Shown here: positions 25,209 to 34,459 of the stretch, piece after piece
Numbering within the stretch: position 1 is the stretch's first letter
How the letters are laid out: each line of letters starts with the position of its first letter
Origin: Peribacillus sp. FSL P2-0133
Lineage (GTDB): Bacteria > Bacillota > Bacilli > Bacillales > DSM-1321
DNA length: 64,000 bases
Assembly (NCBI RefSeq): GCF_037975445.1
Contig: NZ_CP150254.1
Location: 5,392,001-5,456,000 of the forward strand
Direction: 5' to 3'
Position numbers and translations under genes: made by a program
Notes under the pieces: generated by a model
The model's input: only the letters and a program-made list of their open reading frames with translations
Databases searched by the model: none
Told to the model about the DNA's origin: nothing

Positions 25209-26330
25209 CTATCCATTATTTTTTATAGCATTCGGAACCCTTATATAAAGTGTCGTTCCATCTGTTGATTGAATATCCAGGCTGCCATTAACGAATTCGA
25301 GCCTTTCTTTCATTCCTTGAAGCCCATTGCCTTTAAAAAACTCCGATCTATGTGAAAGCCCCACTCCATTATCCTTCACTGTGATCGTCACTCCTGTTTG
25401 TAATTCTTCAATGACGATATGACAGCAGTCGGCACCGCTATGTTTGACGATATTGGTCACAGCTTCTTTCAAGCACATGCTTAAAACCGTTTCAACAAGC
25501 AATGGGGTATCTTTCAATTCCGTGGTGCCTTCCAAATTGAATTCTATCCCTGCCGCTTTCAATATTTGCTTGACCCGGATGATTTCATCGCTAAGCTTGG
25601 CCCCACGCATTTCCGACACCATTTCACGTACTTCCTTGAGTGCCGTCCTCGCCGTTTGACGGATATCCTTGATTTCCTTCTTGGCCGACTCCGGATTCAA
25701 ATCGATCAATTTCCCTGCAAGGTCACTTTTCAAGCCAATCAAAGACAGCTTTTGTCCAAGTGTATCATGTAAGTCACGGGCAATCCGCTGACGTTCTTCC
25801 ATTTTGCCAAGTTCTGATATTCTTTTATGCGCGTCCTCCAATTGTTCTTCCAGCCTGCCCCGTTTATTTCGATTATATGTGTTGAATGGGAGCAGGATCA
25901 CGCCTACCACACAAATAAGCATAAAGGGAAATTGCGAAAAGAATGTAGGGTCTTTCATGATGAATCCAATATTGACAGACACGATGGTGGCCAATAGCTG
26001 GATCGAATATAATACGAAAAAGCCAACCTTATTTTGAACATTCCCAATAAAGAATGCTAAAAAAAGCGAAAAGTAAATATAGCTGAAAAATATGGTCATG
26101 GATATGGATATGACTATTTGTATCGCCGTCCATACGTATACGGGCCATCCCTTCGAAACAAATGAGAGACCATATGATATGAAAAACAAAATGATCATGA
26201 CGATTCCAAAGACTATCTCCAACATCGAAGAGGATTTGAAGATGAAATAAAAAGGTAGGATACAAAAAATGATCCAGACATAAGGGCTCAGCCCTGTGTT
26301 TTTCGGAAAGATATGATACCAACTTTGCAT
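25209..26330 (-). CDS. desK: Thermosensor histidine kinase DesK
   Basis: This membrane sensor of bilayer thickness has 373 residues, with about four to five N-terminal helices (12-150), a coiled-coil linker (about 155-180), the HisKA_3 phosphoacceptor His188 in RDLHDTLGQ (same number as in B. subtilis DesK) and an HATPase domain with DNGVGL and GNGLQGMKER. It sits between the desaturase gene and desR on the same strand; a terminator-like hairpin separates it from des. Confidence 0.93.
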   Translation of the reverse strand: MQSWYHIFPKNTGLSPYVWIIFCILPFYFIFKSSSMLEIVFGIVMIILFFISYGLSFVSKGWPVYVWTAIQIVISISMTIFFSYIYFSLFLAFFIGNVQNKVGFFVLYSIQLLATIVSVNIGFIMKDPTFFSQFPFMLICVVGVILLPFNTYNRNKRGRLEEQLEDAHKRISELGKMEERQRIARDLHDTLGQKLSLIGLKSDLAGKLIDLNPESAKKEIKDIRQTARTALKEVREMVSEMRGAKLSDEIIRVKQILKAAGIEFNLEGTTELKDTPLLVETVLSMCLKEAVTNIVKHSGADCCHIVIEELQTGVTITVKDNGVGLSHRSEFFKGNGLQGMKERLEFVNGSLDIQSTDGTTLYIRVPNAIKNNG

Positions 26331-26380
26331 GGCGCCGCCTCTATTTCTTTTTACCCTAGTATATACTAAGGAGTTTCATC

Positions 26381-26414
26381 AAAAAACCACCCAATGGAAA
26401 TTGAATGGTTTTTG
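26381..26414 (-). terminator. Hairpin between des and desK
   Basis: On the minus strand AAACCATTCAAT pairs imperfectly with ATTGGGTGGTTT and TTTT follows. It probably attenuates read-through from des into desKR. Confidence 0.65.
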
Positions 26415-26423
26415 ATGAACTAT

Positions 26424-27482
26424 TTATTTTTCTTGAAGACTTGGACGTTTATTGTTGATTTCCACCTTAGGTTTTGTTTCATTTAGACGTTCCTTAATCT
26501 CTTTAAAACTTACAAACGTCTTGTTTTCTCCATCATATAGGCGGAAGCGTAGTGATTTTAAACTTGAACTAATGGTGATTGTCGTTGCCTGCTGCAATGG
26601 CAGGGTGGAATCATGGACTTTTTCCAGATTATAGTTTGGCACTCTTGGACTAAGATGATGCACGTGGTGAAAACCGATATTACCGGTTACCCATTGCAAA
26701 ACTTTTGGAAGTTTATAATAAGAACTTCCATCAATGGCAGCCTTCACATAATCCCATTCCGATTCCTCTTCGAAATAAGAATCTTCGAACTGATGCTGTA
26801 CATAAAACAGCCAGATACCCAGTGATCCCGTTACAAAAAGCATCGGTACCTGAATCATCAGGAATGCCTGCCATCCGATAGCCAAGCATAAAAAACCATA
26901 AATTGCCACGATTGCGGCATTTGTCAAATACGTATTCATCCGTTCTTTCTTTTTAGCGCCCTTTTTATTCAGACGGTTCGATACAAGAAATAGATAAAAT
27001 GGACCTAATCCAAACATGACGATCGGATTTCTATATAAACGGTAAGCCAGACGCCCCCAGAATGAAGCGGCGATATATTCATCAACGGTCATGATCCAAA
27101 TATCTCCTGTACCGCGTTTGTTTAAATTACTGCTCGTTGCATGATGTATGGAGTGGCTATGCTTCCATTGTTCATACGGAAATAATGTAACGATTCCACT
27201 GATTGTACCCAGGATGCCATTCGCTTTCCTGCTTTTGAAAAACGATTGATGACAGCAATCATGGAAAATGATGAAAATCCTGACTACGAATCCTGAAGCC
27301 AGGACGGCAAATAAAAGGGTCAGCCAGTATGAAATGGTTAAGCTTTGATAAGCTAAAAACCATAACAGGAAAAATGGCGGAAATGTATTTATAAGCTGTT
27401 TCACGCTTGATTTAGTATTGGATTTTTCAAAAGGGGCAATATCTTTTCTCAATTGTTTTTGATTATGATTATGATTACTCAT
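26424..27482 (-). CDS. des: Fatty-acid desaturase Des (delta-5 acyl-lipid type)
   Basis: This integral membrane desaturase introduces a double bond into existing phospholipid acyl chains after a cold shift. From the ATG at 27482 (behind GAGGAGGAAATC) it has 352 residues. The three histidine boxes of the di-iron site are at 74-78 (HDCCH), 108-114 (HSHSIHH) and 272-276 (HHVHH). Hydrophobic helices lie at about 35-72 and 185-230. Downstream desK and desR give the complete cold-response module; a palindromic candidate DesR site precedes the promoter region. Confidence 0.94.
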   Translation of the reverse strand: MSNHNHNQKQLRKDIAPFEKSNTKSSVKQLINTFPPFFLLWFLAYQSLTISYWLTLLFAVLASGFVVRIFIIFHDCCHQSFFKSRKANGILGTISGIVTLFPYEQWKHSHSIHHATSSNLNKRGTGDIWIMTVDEYIAASFWGRLAYRLYRNPIVMFGLGPFYLFLVSNRLNKKGAKKKERMNTYLTNAAIVAIYGFLCLAIGWQAFLMIQVPMLFVTGSLGIWLFYVQHQFEDSYFEEESEWDYVKAAIDGSSYYKLPKVLQWVTGNIGFHHVHHLSPRVPNYNLEKVHDSTLPLQQATTITISSSLKSLRFRLYDGENKTFVSFKEIKERLNETKPKVEINNKRPSLQEK

Positions 27483-27590
27483 GATTTCCTCCTCATAATA
27501 TATAGGAATGGAGTGGTTATACTTACATCTCTTCTTTAAGTATAGGAATAATAACCGATTTTCTATAGTCATAAACGTCAATTCCCTGCC

Positions 27591-27604
27591 ATGACACTTG
27601 TCAT
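27591..27604. promoter_or_regulatory. Candidate DesR operator upstream of des
   Basis: ATGACACTTGTCAT is a palindrome (ATGACA / TGTCAT with a two-base centre) about 110 bp ahead of the des ATG and 9 bp upstream of a TTGACG (27581-27576, minus strand) that could be the -35. The position fits an activator site; the DesR assignment is inferred from context. Confidence 0.45.
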
Positions 27605-27730
27605 ATACTTGTCTGCTTCAACACTTCTCACACGTATTTTTTCCTCTTTCATCATTTTTACACTTCAAAAAAAGACGATGAATCCAATCAATCTGATTCC
27701 AAGAAAATGCCTGACATTTATTCGATCCAA

Positions 27731-27756
27731 TAAAAAAAGATCCGCCGCTTGGCGAA
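27731..27756 (-). terminator. Likely terminator after the CitB-type regulator gene
   Basis: A short GC stem (CGCC / GGCG around AAGC) is followed on the minus strand by ATC and a run of T. Confidence 0.5.
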
Positions 27757-27761
27757 CCCAT

Positions 27762-28469
27762 TTATAACTTGATGGCATACACCCGTTCAGGACGTCCTAC
27801 CGTGCCATATGTTAAATCGGCATCAATTTTTTCCTCTGACATCAAGTGCTCCAGATAACGTCTTGCCGTTGTCCTGCTCACCCCGATCTCCTTTGCCACT
27901 ATTTCGGCAGTTAACCCAGGGGAGGATTTCCCCAACACAACCATCACCTTCTCCAAAGTCATCCGATCGATCCCTTTTGGCAGTGAAGCCTGTTCTCTCT
28001 CTTTTTCTTTCATATCCTTTCGCAAAAGCTTATCAACCTGTTGCTGCGTTACGGGAAAATTGCCCTTTTCCAATTCAGACAGCTTAATGTGATACTCTTG
28101 ATATCGGAGTAGGGACTGCTTGAAACGTTCAAATGCGACAGGCTTGATAATATAATCAAATATGCCGATTTTGATAGCTTCCTGGACTTTTTCGATTTCT
28201 TTAGCAGCCGTTATCATAATGACATCCATTTGTTTGCTTTGCTGCTTGATTTCTTTCAGGATATCAAGCCCATTCATATCCGGAAAATACATGTCGAGCA
28301 GCAATAGATCCGGCTGCATGATTTCAATGAAGCTTTTGGCTTCGTCATAGCTTGAGGCGATCCCGATCGTTTGAAAACCCTCAAGCTTTTCGATGAATAG
28401 CTTTTGTATTTCGGCAATCCGCAGGTCATCTTCTACGATTAAAACTTCTATATCGCGATTGGCCATCAT
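27762..28469 (-). CDS. CitB/DcuR-family response regulator
   Basis: This is the output protein of the two-component system encoded with the upstream kinase. It has 235 residues with a receiver domain (phosphorylation site Asp59 in LLLLDMYFPDMNG; conserved Lys in IIKPV) and a C-terminal helix-turn-helix domain (about 165-230; GLTAEIVAKEIGVSRTTARRYLEHL) of the CitT/DcuR/MalR type. Members regulate uptake of citrate, malate, fumarate or similar acids. The gene overlaps the kinase gene by 4 bp, and the tct transport genes upstream are the probable target. Confidence 0.88.
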   Translation of the reverse strand: MMANRDIEVLIVEDDLRIAEIQKLFIEKLEGFQTIGIASSYDEAKSFIEIMQPDLLLLDMYFPDMNGLDILKEIKQQSKQMDVIMITAAKEIEKVQEAIKIGIFDYIIKPVAFERFKQSLLRYQEYHIKLSELEKGNFPVTQQQVDKLLRKDMKEKEREQASLPKGIDRMTLEKVMVVLGKSSPGLTAEIVAKEIGVSRTTARRYLEHLMSEEKIDADLTYGTVGRPERVYAIKL

Positions 28470-30058
28470 GAAATCACCCCTCTGTTTTTTGGCAGTGCTA
28501 CAGTAAATATCGTATATTCCCCTTCTTTCGTCGAAAAAGTGATATACCCCCCTAATCCATCTATCGCTTCCTGAACAAGGCTCAAACCTATACCTGAATT
28601 GGTTTGATGGCTTTTCGTCGTAAAGCCGTTCTGGAAAATCAGTTCGGTAACATCTGAATTCATCCCTTTTCCATTATCTTCAACCTCTATGATCAACTCT
28701 TTACCCAAGTCCGTGACGAACAACGATACCCTTTTTTCCTCCCTATCGTTTGCCCGTACAGCTTCGAAGGCATTATTTATGAGGTTGCCGATGATCGTCA
28801 CTAATAAATCCCGATCTATTTCGGAAGGAATATCTTTAAAACTGCTCTCTCTATCAATTGTAAAATCAATTTTCAGCTCGCTCGCTAAACTCACCTTCCC
28901 TAAGATGAACCCAGCAATAATCGGATCAGGTATTTCCTTCATTAGAAAGTGAATGAAGCCTTGGGTGACATCGACTTCCTTCGATATGAAATCCATTGCT
29001 TCTTTATATGAACCGAGTTGAATCAGGCCTAGCAGTGTATAGAGCCGATTCGAATATTCATGTGTCTGGGCCCTCAGCCCTTCAGCATATGCCTTTACAT
29101 GTGACAGTTCCTGAAGGAGATTGGATAGTTCCGATTTATTTCTTAAACTTGCAACGGCACCGATGATTTCACCCTGTCCATTCAAAATGGGGATCCGGCT
29201 TGCCAAAAAAACTTCACCGTCTATCATGAATTCCTGATCATACTCGGCCCGTGCCGTGCTGACTACATCTAGCAAATGTGTTTGCGTTATGACTTCTTCA
29301 ATTTTTTGCCCGCGAAGCATGACGTCTTTAGGGATATGAAGGATTTTATGCGCCGTTTCATTGACGACCGTGATTTTCCCATGAACATCAATGGCAATGA
29401 TGCCTTCGTGAATGGATTCCAAAATGGCATGCTTCTCTTGAAACATCCAGGCGATCTCTTTCGGCTCCAGACCCAATATCGCCTTTTTTATATTGTATGA
29501 AATGAAAAAGGCTATCAATAAACCGCCGATTAATATAAAAGAGATGATCCAGACGATCTTTCTTTGTATACTGGACACTTCTTTTTCAATATCATCCTGA
29601 AGGTAGCCAACAGAGACGACTCCAATGACTTTTTCATTTGCGATTATCGGGGATTTCCCCCTTATGGAAGGACCCAATGTCCCAGTGGACTCCGTGATGA
29701 TGGATTTCCCATCCCACACTTCGGCGTTATCTCCCCCTACCATTTTCCTCCCGATCATGTCGGGATTTGGATGGGACAGCCGTGTTTCATTCTTATCGCC
29801 TATTACTATGAATTCCGCATCGATCTGCCTGCGAATCCTTTCCGCGATGGGCTGGATGATTACAGAGGGATTATCCGTTCGAAAAGCTTGTTTAATTTCA
29901 GGCAGCAAAGAAATGGTCTGGGCAACCGACAATGCTTTTTCCCCTGTTTCCTGCTTCAGGTTATTTTCCAGGATATTTATAAAAATAACTTCAAAGATTC
30001 CGCCCATTAAGATGATTAACGTACATATGCCCAGCATCAACTTGGTGTGTAAACGCAT
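28466..30058 (-). CDS. CitA/DcuS-family sensor histidine kinase
   Basis: This membrane kinase senses an extracellular di- or tricarboxylate. It has 530 residues, with membrane helices at about 7-28 and 167-188 enclosing an extracytoplasmic PAS-like (sCache) domain that carries the family motif SHPNPDMIG. A cytoplasmic PAS domain follows (about 205-310), then a dimerisation domain with the SpoOB-type phosphoacceptor His333 in RAQTHEYSNRLYTLLGL, and an HATPase domain (DNGKGM, GIGLSLV). It lies 79 bp after tctA with a terminator in the gap. Confidence 0.9.
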   Translation of the reverse strand: MRLHTKLMLGICTLIILMGGIFEVIFINILENNLKQETGEKALSVAQTISLLPEIKQAFRTDNPSVIIQPIAERIRRQIDAEFIVIGDKNETRLSHPNPDMIGRKMVGGDNAEVWDGKSIITESTGTLGPSIRGKSPIIANEKVIGVVSVGYLQDDIEKEVSSIQRKIVWIISFILIGGLLIAFFISYNIKKAILGLEPKEIAWMFQEKHAILESIHEGIIAIDVHGKITVVNETAHKILHIPKDVMLRGQKIEEVITQTHLLDVVSTARAEYDQEFMIDGEVFLASRIPILNGQGEIIGAVASLRNKSELSNLLQELSHVKAYAEGLRAQTHEYSNRLYTLLGLIQLGSYKEAMDFISKEVDVTQGFIHFLMKEIPDPIIAGFILGKVSLASELKIDFTIDRESSFKDIPSEIDRDLLVTIIGNLINNAFEAVRANDREEKRVSLFVTDLGKELIIEVEDNGKGMNSDVTELIFQNGFTTKSHQTNSGIGLSLVQEAIDGLGGYITFSTKEGEYTIFTVALPKNRGVIS

Positions 30059-30084
30059 TCAATCACCTCTACTTACATCATATA

Positions 30085-30115
30085 AAAAAAAACCCCTTTA
30101 AAAAAGGAGTTTTTT
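30085..30115 (-). terminator. Terminator between tctA and the sensor kinase gene
   Basis: On the minus strand AAAACTCCTTT pairs with AAAGGGGTTTT (one mismatch) and a T-run follows. Confidence 0.75.
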
Positions 30116-30137
30116 CACAACATTCAGAAAATACGGG

Positions 30138-31664
30138 TTAACCTTCAATATTGATGACAACATCCTTCCCTCTCTTCTTAAGCAAAACCGGAATGAGCAG
30201 CCATAATGCCGTTATGATCAGGAATGTCAGGGAAAGCGGCCGAGTGAAAAACAAACTGTAATCCCCATCGGATATCGTCAGGGCCCTGCGCATATTATTT
30301 TCTATCATCGGTCCTAAAACCAGTCCTAATACCAATGGGGCGATTGGATAATCATTTTTACTTAAGAAATATCCCAAGACCCCGCATCCTAATAATAGCA
30401 ATAAATCATAAGTCGATACTTGTACAGCATAAACTCCAAAAATGGAAATCGCGATAATGATCGGAATCAAATATTTCTTTGGCGTTTCTATGATTTTCGC
30501 AAAAACCTTAACGAGCGGGAGATTAAGGATGAGGAGCATCAGATTCCCGATGAACATACTGGCGATGAGCCCCCAAGCCACCTGAGGATGGTCCTCGAAT
30601 AATAATGGACCTGGCTGAACATTGTACATCATGAGCGCACCCATTAAAATCGCCGTTGTACCGGAACCCGGAATTCCCAGCGTCAATAATGGAATCATCG
30701 CTCCGCCAGATGCCGCATTATTGGCCGTTTCAGGTCCAGCCACCCCAGCGATCGCCCCTGTACCAAATCTCCAAGGTTTTTTTGAAATCCGTTTTTCCAT
30801 AAGATATGAGAAGAAAGATGCTAGAGTAGCCCCTGCACCCGGCAGGATCCCTACAAAGAAACCTAAGAGCGACCCCCTCGCAATGGGACCCGCGGATTCC
30901 TTGAATTCTTCTTTGGAAGGAATCAAATTTTTGATCTTTGCAATTTCCCCGTCATCCTCTTCTTTTTCCAAGATTGTCTTGAATACTTCTCCAAGTGCGA
31001 ATAGACCGACTGCGATCGTCAGGAATTCGACCCCTTGATACAGCCAAGGAATGTCGAATGTAAAACGGGCGATCCCGGATACATTATCGATTCCTATCGT
31101 CCCGATCAACAAACCGCAAACCGTCATGATCAGTGCCTTGGTTACTGATTTTCCCGCGAGGCCGCTGACGGCCGCCAACCCTAGAAGCATGAGCGAAAAA
31201 TACTCCGCCGGACCGAATTTAATGGCAATCGTCGATAATGGCTGAGCCAAGGCAATCATGGCGATAAGGGTCACTATCCCTCCGACGAAGGAACCGATTG
31301 CCGAAATGGATAAAGCACTACCTGCCCTTCCCTTTTTCGCCATTTGGTAACCATCCAATGTGGTGACGACAGAAGAAGATTCGCCAGGTGTATTCAATAG
31401 GATTGAAGTTGTCGACCCTCCATACATCGCTCCATAATAAACACCTGCAAGTAAAATGATGGCGCTTGTTGCCGCTTGCTCTGGTGGAAGTCCCCCTGTA
31501 ATCGAAGCGGTTACCGGAATCAAAAGAGCCACCCCGCTCATCGGCCCGATCCCTGGCAAAACGCCGACAGCCGTACCGATCAATACTCCGACAAATGCAA
31601 AAAGGATGTTATACCAAGTTAGTGCTGTTTCAAATCCATGCATTAAATAATCAAAAGTGCCCAC
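30138..31664 (-). CDS. tctA: Tripartite tricarboxylate transporter, large permease TctA
   Basis: This is the large membrane subunit of a TTT-family secondary importer of citrate-like tricarboxylates. It has 508 residues with about 11-12 helices. Family signatures are GVLPGIGPMSGVALLIPVT (described as about residues 37-55), YGGSTTSILLNTPGE near 80-95, and the second repeat GILPGAGATLASFFSY near 272-288. I take a GTG start at 31664 behind GGGGGATG. It follows tctB by 18 bp. Confidence 0.93.
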   Translation of the reverse strand: MGTFDYLMHGFETALTWYNILFAFVGVLIGTAVGVLPGIGPMSGVALLIPVTASITGGLPPEQAATSAIILLAGVYYGAMYGGSTTSILLNTPGESSSVVTTLDGYQMAKKGRAGSALSISAIGSFVGGIVTLIAMIALAQPLSTIAIKFGPAEYFSLMLLGLAAVSGLAGKSVTKALIMTVCGLLIGTIGIDNVSGIARFTFDIPWLYQGVEFLTIAVGLFALGEVFKTILEKEEDDGEIAKIKNLIPSKEEFKESAGPIARGSLLGFFVGILPGAGATLASFFSYLMEKRISKKPWRFGTGAIAGVAGPETANNAASGGAMIPLLTLGIPGSGTTAILMGALMMYNVQPGPLLFEDHPQVAWGLIASMFIGNLMLLILNLPLVKVFAKIIETPKKYLIPIIIAISIFGVYAVQVSTYDLLLLLGCGVLGYFLSKNDYPIAPLVLGLVLGPMIENNMRRALTISDGDYSLFFTRPLSLTFLIITALWLLIPVLLKKRGKDVVINIEG

Positions 31665-31682
31665 TTCACATCCCCCTTCCTT

Positions 31683-32138
31683 TTATGAAAACCAGATTGG
31701 CCAACCCGGCAGTGTTCCCTTTAATACATTCACGAATAAATAATAGATGATTCCGGAAAATCCTGCGGAAATGATGAGCGATGTCACCCACTTATTCCGT
31801 TCCATCGTTTGAAAGCAAACAAACAAAAAGAGAAAGGTCGTAATGACATATCCTATCGTTTCCAATGTCAAAATATAAATCAAGGTGGAGAGCAGAATGA
31901 TGATGAAGGGTTTATATTCCAGCTTTCCCTTACCCGATTCCTGCACCTTGCTCCGAAATGCCTCATAGAACAGGCGAATACTTAAAACAGCAAGAACGAG
32001 CCCCAATACAAAAGGGAAAATGTCCGGTCCTACCGAACTTCCATAAGAAGAACTGGCCAGTTTCCTGCTTCCTATCATGAACAGCACCCCGACAGCCAGA
32101 AAGGCTACAGATGCAAAGCGATCAAATTTCACGTCCAT
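31683..32138 (-). CDS. tctB: Tripartite tricarboxylate transporter, small permease TctB
   Basis: This small membrane subunit of 151 residues has four hydrophobic segments (about 10-27, 38-56, 78-95 and 100-145, the last double). The LGVLLMIGSRKL-like N-terminal helix and GPDIFPFVLGLVLAVLS pattern are typical of the TctB family. It lies between tctC and tctA. Confidence 0.9.
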   Translation of the reverse strand: MDVKFDRFASVAFLAVGVLFMIGSRKLASSSYGSSVGPDIFPFVLGLVLAVLSIRLFYEAFRSKVQESGKGKLEYKPFIIILLSTLIYILTLETIGYVITTFLFLFVCFQTMERNKWVTSLIISAGFSGIIYYLFVNVLKGTLPGWPIWFS

Positions 32139-32195
32139 CCTAATCCCTCCATTTCAGAAAATAAGAAGAAGGTGAAAGCACCTCCTTCTCCCCGA

Positions 32196-33218
32196 TTATT
32201 TTTCCATGCCTAAAGCTTCTAATAATTGCTGCACCTGTTTTTCCTGTTCTTTTAAAAACTTGCTGAATTCTTCACTATTTTTATATTCCTGTTCCCATCC
32301 TTGAACTTCCACTTCCTTTTTCCATTCAGAAGTTTCAACTAGCTTTGCAATGGTTCCGTCCCAATAGGTTTTCGCTTCATCAGACATATTCTGAGGTCCA
32401 AAAACCCCTCTCCAAATCGTGAATTCAGCATCAACACCCTGTTCCTTTGCCGTCGGTATGTCTTTAAGATCGCCACCCAAACGTTCAGTCGAGGTTACGG
32501 CCAACACTCTAATCTTCCCTGCTTTTAAAAATTCCCTGACACTGGATGCATCCGTTCCAATCACATCTGCATTACCGCCAAGCAATGCCGTAATCGCTTC
32601 CCCGCCCCCGTCGTACGAAACGTATTTAAGTTCAGTTGGATTCAAGCCATATTCATAGGCTGGAAGAATGGAAATCAAATGATCCATTGATCCAGGAGCC
32701 GATCCTCCTGCAAAGGTCAGCTTACGCGGATCTTTCTTCACCGCTTCCAGCACTGATTTCAAATCCTTGAATTCAGAATCCGCCTTTACCACTATCGCCC
32801 CATAATCCTTTGTCAGCTGCGCTAAAGGGGTCGTATTTTTATATCCATAAGGACTGTTCCCTTCTTTTTTAAGGTTATTTATGATGACAGGCGGTGAATT
32901 CACGAACAGCATGTCATTATTATCCGCTTGCTGAGTTGCATAATCCGCCATGAAGACTGCGCCCCCGCCACCGGGTTTGTTTTCGACGGTCAATGGCTGG
33001 TTCACCAGTTTTGTCTCACTCAAGACCTTTGTAAATGAACGGGCGGTTAAATCCCATCCCCCGCCTGCGCCCGATGGAGCAACGACCGTTATGGCTTTTT
33101 TCGGATAGCCTGTGCTTTCTTTCTTTTCTCCTGATGTATCCGAACTGCTGCATGCACCTAGACTTAAAGCTAACGAACCCGCCAATATGACCGCTGAAAT
33201 CTTTTTACGAGAAAACAT
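32196..33218 (-). CDS. tctC: Tripartite tricarboxylate transporter, binding lipoprotein TctC
   Basis: This is the extracytoplasmic solute receptor of the transporter. It has 340 residues with a lipoprotein signal (LGACSS, Cys at about 23) and the Bug/TctC fold: YPKKAITVVAPSGAGGGWDLTAR near 38-60, VENKPGGGGAVFMADYA near 80-96 and GGNADVIGTDASSVREFL near 213-230. It is the first gene of the tctC-tctB-tctA operon and has a cre-like site just ahead of its ribosome site. Confidence 0.93.
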   Translation of the reverse strand: MFSRKKISAVILAGSLALSLGACSSSDTSGEKKESTGYPKKAITVVAPSGAGGGWDLTARSFTKVLSETKLVNQPLTVENKPGGGGAVFMADYATQQADNNDMLFVNSPPVIINNLKKEGNSPYGYKNTTPLAQLTKDYGAIVVKADSEFKDLKSVLEAVKKDPRKLTFAGGSAPGSMDHLISILPAYEYGLNPTELKYVSYDGGGEAITALLGGNADVIGTDASSVREFLKAGKIRVLAVTSTERLGGDLKDIPTAKEQGVDAEFTIWRGVFGPQNMSDEAKTYWDGTIAKLVETSEWKKEVEVQGWEQEYKNSEEFSKFLKEQEKQVQQLLEALGMEK

Positions 33219-33232
33219 AATAATCCTCCTTT

Positions 33233-33246
33233 TGAAAGCGTTTTCT
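33233..33246. promoter_or_regulatory. cre site upstream of tctC
   Basis: TGAAAGCGTTTTCT matches the CcpA consensus TGWAANCGNTNWCA at all but the last defined position. It sits about 5 bp upstream of the tctC Shine-Dalgarno sequence, where CcpA would block transcription. Confidence 0.7.
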
Positions 33247-33377
33247 TAATTCTACAAAAATATCTTCCTTTTCTTTGATTATTAACCTAAGATGCATAAA
33301 TTCCATAACCTCTATAATGTTCATAAAGTTTTATCGGGAGACATGGGAAAAAGGCCCGCCCATTATGAGCAGCCCTG

Positions 33378-34304
33378 CTAGAATAGTATTTTTGATAGAT
33401 ATACGACCACCGTTACCGTTATACTGCTGAATAAAGTCGACATCAAGACTGCCTGTGCCGCATACTCCGGATGATTGTCATATTCCAAAGCGAATAATGC
33501 GCTGTTTCTCGATGTTGGAAATGAGCTTGCGATAAATAATCCCTGAGCGACAGTCCCTTCCAGGCCCAGCAGGAGGATGATCAGGAATGCGATGGATGGC
33601 GAGAGTATTAATCGGCCAATCAAGCTAAGGATAAGCGGAAGCGGAAATTGCGTCATTTTCAAATAGGCACTCTGTGCACCCAATGTAATCAAGGCAATGG
33701 CTATGAAAGCACTCGCGATATTTTCAATCGGGGTCCATAAGAACAGCGGAATGTCGAAAGAAGCGGAATGTAATAGAAAACCGAGTAATAAAGCATAAAT
33801 GACGGGGTTCTTCAAGAACTCGCGAATGGCGCCCTTCGCACTTTTTGTATGGACGGAAACGGAATTCATCAATCCATAGGTATAGGTCAACAGGTTTTGA
33901 AAAATGATCACGATGACTTGGATCGACAGGCCAAGAGGATTCCCATTAAAAACCATCTGGCTGACGGGTAACCCGAAATTGGCTGAGTTATTCAGGACTA
34001 CACTATTTTTAAACGTGGCAGAAAGACTTTGATCAAACCTGGCAAGTTTAGCAATCACTGTACTCACGATGATGAGGCTTACTGCTTGAAGGGCAAGGAA
34101 GCTGAATATCTGGACAATCATTCCCCCGCCCATTTTACTTTGATATATATTGACAAAGCTAATGGCCGGCATGAGCAGGAAGTGATTCAATTTAGACAGC
34201 GTACTCATATCCAACTTGAATCTACGATGCAGGATGGCCCCAGCCCCTATTAGGAAAAAGACCGGCACAATGACATTCAATACGATCAGAAACAGGACAC
34301 TCAC
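33378..34304 (-). CDS. AEC-family transporter (auxin efflux carrier type)
   Basis: This membrane carrier has 308 residues from a GTG at 34304 (behind GGAGAGGAAG), with ten hydrophobic segments in two inverted halves. The N-terminal FFLIGAGAILHRRFKLD and the NNSANFGLP motif in helix 4 (about 120-128) are typical of AEC proteins; bacterial members move malonate, malate or other organic acids. With the tct operon downstream and a LysR gene upstream, an organic-acid role is plausible but unproven. Confidence 0.83.
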   Translation of the reverse strand: MSVLFLIVLNVIVPVFFLIGAGAILHRRFKLDMSTLSKLNHFLLMPAISFVNIYQSKMGGGMIVQIFSFLALQAVSLIIVSTVIAKLARFDQSLSATFKNSVVLNNSANFGLPVSQMVFNGNPLGLSIQVIVIIFQNLLTYTYGLMNSVSVHTKSAKGAIREFLKNPVIYALLLGFLLHSASFDIPLFLWTPIENIASAFIAIALITLGAQSAYLKMTQFPLPLILSLIGRLILSPSIAFLIILLLGLEGTVAQGLFIASSFPTSRNSALFALEYDNHPEYAAQAVLMSTLFSSITVTVVVYLSKILF

Positions 34305-34427
34305 TTGACTTCCTCTCCATTCCTTAGGCAAATTCCTGATGATTTACATCTCCCATCTATCATAATCCCGGGATAACCATAGTTAAAATACCAATAAATT
34401 ATCGTTAGCCATTCAAAAAAGGAATGA

Positions 34428-34454
34428 CAAAAAAAGCACAGAGATTTCTGCGCT
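34428..34454 (-). terminator. Terminator after the LysR gene
   Basis: On the minus strand AGCGCAGA pairs with TCTGTGCT (one G-T pair) followed by TTTTTTT. Confidence 0.75.
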
Positions 34455-34459
34455 TCCAG

